From assembly GCA_018873225.1 (NCBI GenBank), contig JAEILZ010000006.1, forward strand, positions 1,550,001-1,614,000: a stretch of 64,000 nucleotides of DNA, in the 5' to 3' direction. The translations under genes were made by a program, and so were the position numbers. Source of the stretch: [Phialemoniopsis] sp. UDSM-2020. Taxonomy: Eukaryota > Ascomycota > Sordariomycetes > Thyridiales > Thyridiaceae. This document shows positions 58,701 to 64,000 of this stretch, in pieces (position 1 is the first letter of the stretch; every line of letters starts with the position of its first letter). Below the pieces are notes generated by a model. It was not told the origin of the DNA, searched no databases, and saw only the letters and a program-made list of their open reading frames with translations.

Positions 58701-61700
58701 AGATTAGGTACAGATTGTGCTCACCGGCCTAGTCGGTGGGTATTCTTTCTCCACGCAAGAGTGCTGATTCTGGCAAGGTCCATGGGGGGAGGTGGCAGAC
58801 CAGGACCAGCGCCAGTGGTCTTGGGGGAATAGACTGCTCTGTTTTGGACGAATAGACGGCCTGGGAACCCGAGCACACCAGCGAGACCAGCTCTTGGTTT
58901 GACACTTTTTTGGCCCTACGAGGATATTTCTGGGGTTGGCTTTCGGCCCTTTTCTTTCTCTTCGTCTGTGTGCAGCTAACTGAGCTAGAGAAAGTGATCA
59001 ATAGCTCCATGGACAGCTCATGCACACCACCTTCCCTGGTCACTTTACCAAATCATGAATTGGAATTGGACCCTAGGATTAACCTGGCTGCAGCAGTGCC
59101 TTAGGTAGGTACTCTGTAGGGCGTAACTTGACTAGAGGGACGGGAACGGTGCAACTCTTTTTTGGAATTCACCTTTTTTTGGCCCCCAAGCGCGCACACT
59201 AAGCCCCGTTACATTGTGGCCCTCGACGCGCAAACCTGCTCATACCGAAACGCAACAGGAGACTAACGAAAAGTCCGCCGTTTTCTCTCATTTACACGGC
59301 CGAGTAGAAGTTCGGATCCGAACAATTAGCAAGAAATCATACGCCGGCCCAGCACATTGATAGTTGTCTGAGGGGTAGGAGAGACGGTCTGTCTATTTGA
59401 CAAATACTAAACATTGGGAAAGTTATCCCGCCGGCCGGAGGAACTTTGTCGGTCGTAGAGGGCATTTCAAATCAAGCTCCTCCGACGGAGCTTCTGACCC
59501 ATCCCAAGGATGTCCGTATGTGCGTCCCGAAAGGGATTAGCATTTCTCTCTTCGACCTGCAAATCTACTTGTACAGACCTACACGACACGGAAGGATTCT
59601 TGACAGGCGGATGTTGCTGATGTCGCTTTGCTATGTCAATCATGCTCGACTACGGAGTAAGGGTCCCGCAACCAGCACCACGGGGGTCAAGCGCCGCGCA
59701 ATCCCAATTGTAGTAGATACGTGCGTATTGTAGATTTGATGGGCGCGGCAATCCCTGCTGTCACCCCGGCGTTCTTCATCAACCCCTGGTGGCTTCCCTT
59801 GGCACGGTCGCCCGTTTTCTGTCCCATGCCCACGGGTCCTGTGCCTGCTGCCCCTCCACTCCTACCTAAACTTTTACCTCTAACCTGGCCCTGCCAGGCT
59901 TTAAATCCTACAAGAGAAAAGGAAGGGCAAGTCGAAGCAAGGAAGCAAGCTCCAGATCTGCCAGAATCCTACCGTCAGCCTCTAACTGTAATTGAGCTCA
60001 ACCCCTTGTCCTCCTGCCGACCGGCAATTTGGACAAAGATGAAGCTCGCGTCTTGCCCCCCTCGGACAAGATGAAGGACGAATTTGTCCGTGATCTTGCC
60101 ATTCAAAATATATCGTGGAACCACACACCCACACACACACATGTCGCATGGATCCCCTACTATACAATTGATTCGTAGGTCTCCCCGGCTCCGCGGCCGC
60201 CCTGATGCCAAACTCCATCGAGAGGACCCTGCCTACCAAAGCGAGTGCGAAATAGACAACCAAAGAGGAAAGAAAACAAAAACGGTGGGCTGCTATGGGT
60301 GGAGCTAGCTTAATGATCCACCGTTCTCCTCCTGACAGTTGGGCAAATTGACCGGATCAGGCAAACAGTCTGGAAATGGGCCAATGGCAGGGCGTCCCCA
60401 CACAAATGGAGCTCTCAGAAAACGGTGTGTGAAGCCTTGTGGGGGAGAGCTGTCTGAAACCAAAAAGCTCGCTGAAGCTCTCCCAAAATTGCGCTTAGGA
60501 ACGGAGCAAGCTTGAGCAGAGCCCACCACCGGCCCCCCATGCCCACCACCACCCAAAAGGAGATAGGCACGTATCATTTGGGGGCCAGAGAGTGGACTAA
60601 AGGATCCCAGGGGTGGCTCCTCCTTGGTGTGTGCCGCGGAGTGCCACGGGGGGATCCTGTGCATGGAGTGTCAAGTGGGAGATTACAAAGCACCGCGCGC
60701 GCCAGAACCATTCTCTTCATGATTTTACTCATGACGTTTGATGGCCTTGTAGGGCTTGGGATGTGTGGAGTTGATCCTCCTCCCCCCTTCCAAGGTTTGC
60801 TTGTGTGTGTACGTGCGTATGTGGTGCGTATCAAGGGTGGAGAAAACGGTCGCCGCCAGAGAAAAGGCTTCTGCGGAACGCTTGCCGACCCTGGTACCTA
60901 ACTCTTGAGACCAGGGGGAGCTGCCCGTCCCCCGTTCGAAGGAAGACAGGGAGAATCGAGACGGGCTATGCCTGCCGCTCGAGGGATTTAAACGGGCGGC
61001 TCGTAGCTGCGACCAAACGGCGCAGTCAAGCTTAACAGAACATACGGAGGTATAGAGGTGATCTGCAACAGAGCTTGCTCCAAAAAACGCTAGTTTAACA
61101 ACAGACGGCGGGGCCGTTCGCTCGCTTCCCTCAAGGTTAAGAACGTGCGCGCCCTATCTCGTTCATCTCGTTCCTTGTTACGCCGGCTCCGATGTCCGAT
61201 ACGTGACGGAGCGACTAAGCAGTCAGGGTCGCAACAATACGCGTAAGTAAGTGTTGTCTACCTAGGTAGTGTGGTATTCTTCCCTTGTGGTCGACGAAAA
61301 GGCGGGCGTCGATCCCCATGTCTCTCTTCAACCTTGCAGTTGCAGTCTGCATGGTGCATAGGGCGGAGGTGCAGAGAACGCTCGAAGAGTAGGTAGCAGC
61401 ATGTGTTGTAGATTGTCCTAGTCATCCGGTGTCATTGTGAGTGTGCACAGAGAGTCAACCCTCCAGTGTGCCTTTTTCGTCCCGCGTCTACCCACCAGGC
61501 CAGGCCGGCGATCTCTTGGGTGGTGTACATACAAGTCGTCGTGGTGCACAATCACCACCACCACCAAGATGCAATGTGCGTATTGATGTACAGTCGGATG
61601 TATGTCTCTGTTCTGCAACCTCCCCCCAAGGATAAGGCAGATCATGCAGCCGCAGCACGACGTCTCAATATCCACAAGGCCAAGGCTACCGTTACTTCCT

Positions 61701-64000
61701 TCTGTCTCTTCGTGCATATTCCGCCATTTCGAAGCGGTGAGGCTATCAAAATTCCCATCTGGGCTGGGCAGAGGCCGGTTCCTTGCCTACCAAGCCCCTC
61801 CCCGTGCCGCCCTTTTCGTCATATGAGAAGGAGAAAACGGACATACTTGCTTAATCGGTACCCTGCTAAGCGAGAATAAAGTTACAGGATCAACGGAAGA
61901 CGTTTCCTGTCTCCTCCTTGTGCTTGTCGTTCATGACGACGAAAACTATGGGACCAAGTCTGTGGTATCCGCCCTTGGCTGTGGTGCGCGTTTAGCAGCG
62001 ACTGGCTGGGTCCCCGGAGCCCCAGCAGGGGAGCTGCTCTGCTCTGCTTGCATCCATTAGCCTACCGTACCTAGACTAAGAGTAGTGCCTGCGGGGTCAG
62101 TCGAAAGCCGCCATGCCATCGTCCGCGCCGCCCGCCCTGTCCGCTCTTTCGGTGTCGCCGCGCGCAAAGGGGTCACGATCTCGCACCGGATTGGCCCGGG
62201 GCCCTGAGGTGCGTGCGTACTAGTGTCGCAGGCACATATTCAAACCCCCTCTTTCTTCTGCTGTCCGTAGGGCTGAGGAGAAAAGGCCCGAGGGAGGAGG
62301 GGATTGATTGATTGATTGAGAGTCTTTGCGAATATCGCTTGTGATTTTGATACCTCGCAGCTCTGTACCTTTTTCCTTTTCCCGCCTTTTACGGGCATGT
62401 TACTCTTTGATGTTTGCCAATGCTCTTGGCTCCACGTATGAGCCCAAGGGGAAGGTGAATGCGCGTGTGTTAGTCATGCCGGGGGGCCATGGTTTTTGGG
62501 GGTTGCATTGATGGTTCGTTGATGGTTTGATGTGTGCTGCCCATTTGACCTAGCAGGTACCTCCTATCTTTACATGCCCAGCTCCAATGTGCACATCTGT
62601 TAAGGGGGTTCGCTCCTTTTTATGAGTGGGCTTAAGAGGATTTGAAAGACGCGAAATCAGGCGCCAGGTTTTTGGCCCGTCTGGGCATTTCTGCTTGGCA
62701 GAGGTAATCGGGTTTAAGGGACAACCAGAGGCTTCGATCTCCGACAATTGGGGCCTCGACCCATGGCGGCGAGATCTTTGGTACGTGTCGATCCCAATGG
62801 TGCGGATTCAGACAGCTTAACCCCGCCAGACTTTGCCAGCTCCCTGTAAAGCCCGACAAAAACAGCGTAGCCTTCCAATGCTCGGTTCCTGGTCGGGTCC
62901 GGCCGCCAACGTCCTAAAACCAATGCGGGCGTTGGACGGCCGATGCTGCGTCTTGGCCGGGATCGTGGTTCGAGTCACCTATCTTGCACACGCTACAGGC
63001 TGCGATTTCCACGACTTGGAATGACAAATGCCGAAGGGGCACATCTCTGCTCGAAAGATCTCGCCATAGTGGTGTATGTAGCTGGGGAGGGATGGGATCA
63101 TGCATGCAGGGTCTTTTCCCCAGAAGTGGGTGTTTGGGTCTCAGATGTGCTTCCCCTATCGTGACTGATATCGTTTCCGCCATGCTGCTGTGCCACATGT
63201 CCAATCTGTAGGCTATTGCTCATGGCTGTACATGCAGCAGCAGTATCGACCAACGTTCCCCCAGCGGAGTGGCTCCGACTTGGGCGATGATATCGCCGGC
63301 AGTCTTGATCCCGCTTGACGCGATGGCAAAAAGGAGCAGATAGATCAGTCTGGCATTGAATGTTCGGATATTGCAGGTCAAAACACCTGCCGAAGCTCAG
63401 GAGTGGTTGATCCTTTCGCCTACGCTTCGGTCCCGGATGGTCTCAGGGTGAACGTCACCCTAGGGCCACGACGGCCGGCAGATACGGAGTCCCTGGGCTT
63501 TTAGCCACCTAGAATCTAGAAGCTACTCAGACGAGCCTTGAGGCTCTTCTTACAGAGTGAATAGAAACCCTAGAGCGCTGTGAAACGTTGAACAGCGCCC
63601 CCAAACATCACTGGACCAGGCACTGAGGCATTCTTTTTAGACCGAAATCTGGGGGAGAGTCCATCTCGTACTCTTTGCCATTTCGAGATGCTGGTACGAA
63701 GTACATACGTACATCACAGAAAAGGCGGCCCACAAGGCTAGGTGTCACCAGTCGATCAGTCCGCCATTCTGCGGGATACAGGCGAAATGACCGGCGACCT
63801 GGGGCCAATGCTGTCTGTCGTGACAGAGACACACGGTGTTTATCGCAGCGAGTCGCAACACTCGCCAGTGCTGGCAACGACTAGGTACTGGGGTTGAAGA
63901 TGGAATGGAAGGGCGGGTTGGGCTTGGCTGGAGTGCTGGGATGGCGGACGATGCGGCGGCGCAGCAATTACAGGGTGCGACTACCCATGCTACCGTTCCA
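52795..64000. other. 11.2-kb gene-poor region to the right edge
   Basis: No supported gene. The first ~1.5 kb is the promoter/leader side of the bZIP gene and is rich in short direct repeats and GT/AG tracts. Later frames (for example 56254-56529 minus, 57360-57770 plus, 61466-61879 plus) are 90-140 codons without recognisable domains; the 56254-56529 one is the most protein-like and ends next to a possible splice donor. Composition is balanced, with no AT-rich RIP block, no transposase or reverse-transcriptase frame and no rRNA or tRNA seen. A (GATT)4 repeat lies near 62302. Confidence 0.45.
62302..62317 (+). repeat. (GATT)4 microsatellite
   Basis: Four perfect GATT units in the right-hand gene-poor region. 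Confidence 0.85.

Noticed and set aside
62940..63010. tRNA-like B-box sequence (GTGGTTCGAGTCAC)
   Set aside because: No matching A box, acceptor stem or anticodon arm could be folded around it.

Overview
The window is nuclear DNA of a filamentous ascomycete (Pezizomycotina, probably Sordariomycetes). The support is: spliceosomal genes with short GT-AG introns (mostly 50-200 nt), a six-exon beta-tubulin with the filamentous-fungus intron pattern, a CPC-1/GCN4-type bZIP gene with upstream ORFs in its leader, a Sordariomycete-like set of orthologues, and strong C preference at third codon positions. There are no bacterial features, no rRNA or convincing tRNA, no CRISPR and no recognisable transposon.

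Layout. 1-26.8 kb is gene-rich. In order: the 3' part of a GH43 glycosidase gene (+), a DOPA 4,5-dioxygenase-like protein (+), a flavoprotein/F-box/degenerate-ankyrin fusion (+), dynactin p27 (-), the 51-kDa NADH-binding subunit of complex I (+), a PEX11-type peroxin (+), a four-helix membrane protein (-), an SRP40/Nopp140-like nucleolar protein (+), an ADGF/CECR1-type adenosine deaminase (+), an MFS exporter (+), the CPC-1/GCN4 bZIP regulator (+) and, tail-to-tail with it, a GCN20-type ABC-F ATPase (-). From 26.8 to 64 kb genes are sparse. There is a large disordered phosphoprotein-like gene (about 36-39.5 kb, +), beta-tubulin (41.9-43.7 kb, +), a CIA30-domain protein (45.8-47.0 kb, -) and a second bZIP regulator (51.7-52.8 kb, -). 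These are separated by gene-poor stretches of about 9.2 kb (26.8-35.9), 4.7 kb (47.0-51.7) and 11.2 kb (52.8-64.0).

Functional links. CPC-1 and GCN20 belong to the same general amino-acid (cross-pathway) control route: GCN20 helps activate the eIF2-alpha kinase GCN2, whose output is read by the uORFs of the GCN4/CPC-1 leader. Here the two genes are convergent neighbours about 1.06 kb apart. The CPC-1 gene shows a leader with small upstream ORFs and a perfect TGAGTCA element upstream, suggesting autoregulation. The complex I subunit and the CIA30-family protein are thematically related but lie about 38 kb apart. The other genes look like ordinary, independently transcribed housekeeping or metabolic genes.

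Limits. Exon borders were read by eye from splice consensus and protein continuity. N-termini of the CPC-1, ADGF and large disordered proteins are uncertain. No database search was possible, so family names rest on recognised motifs.
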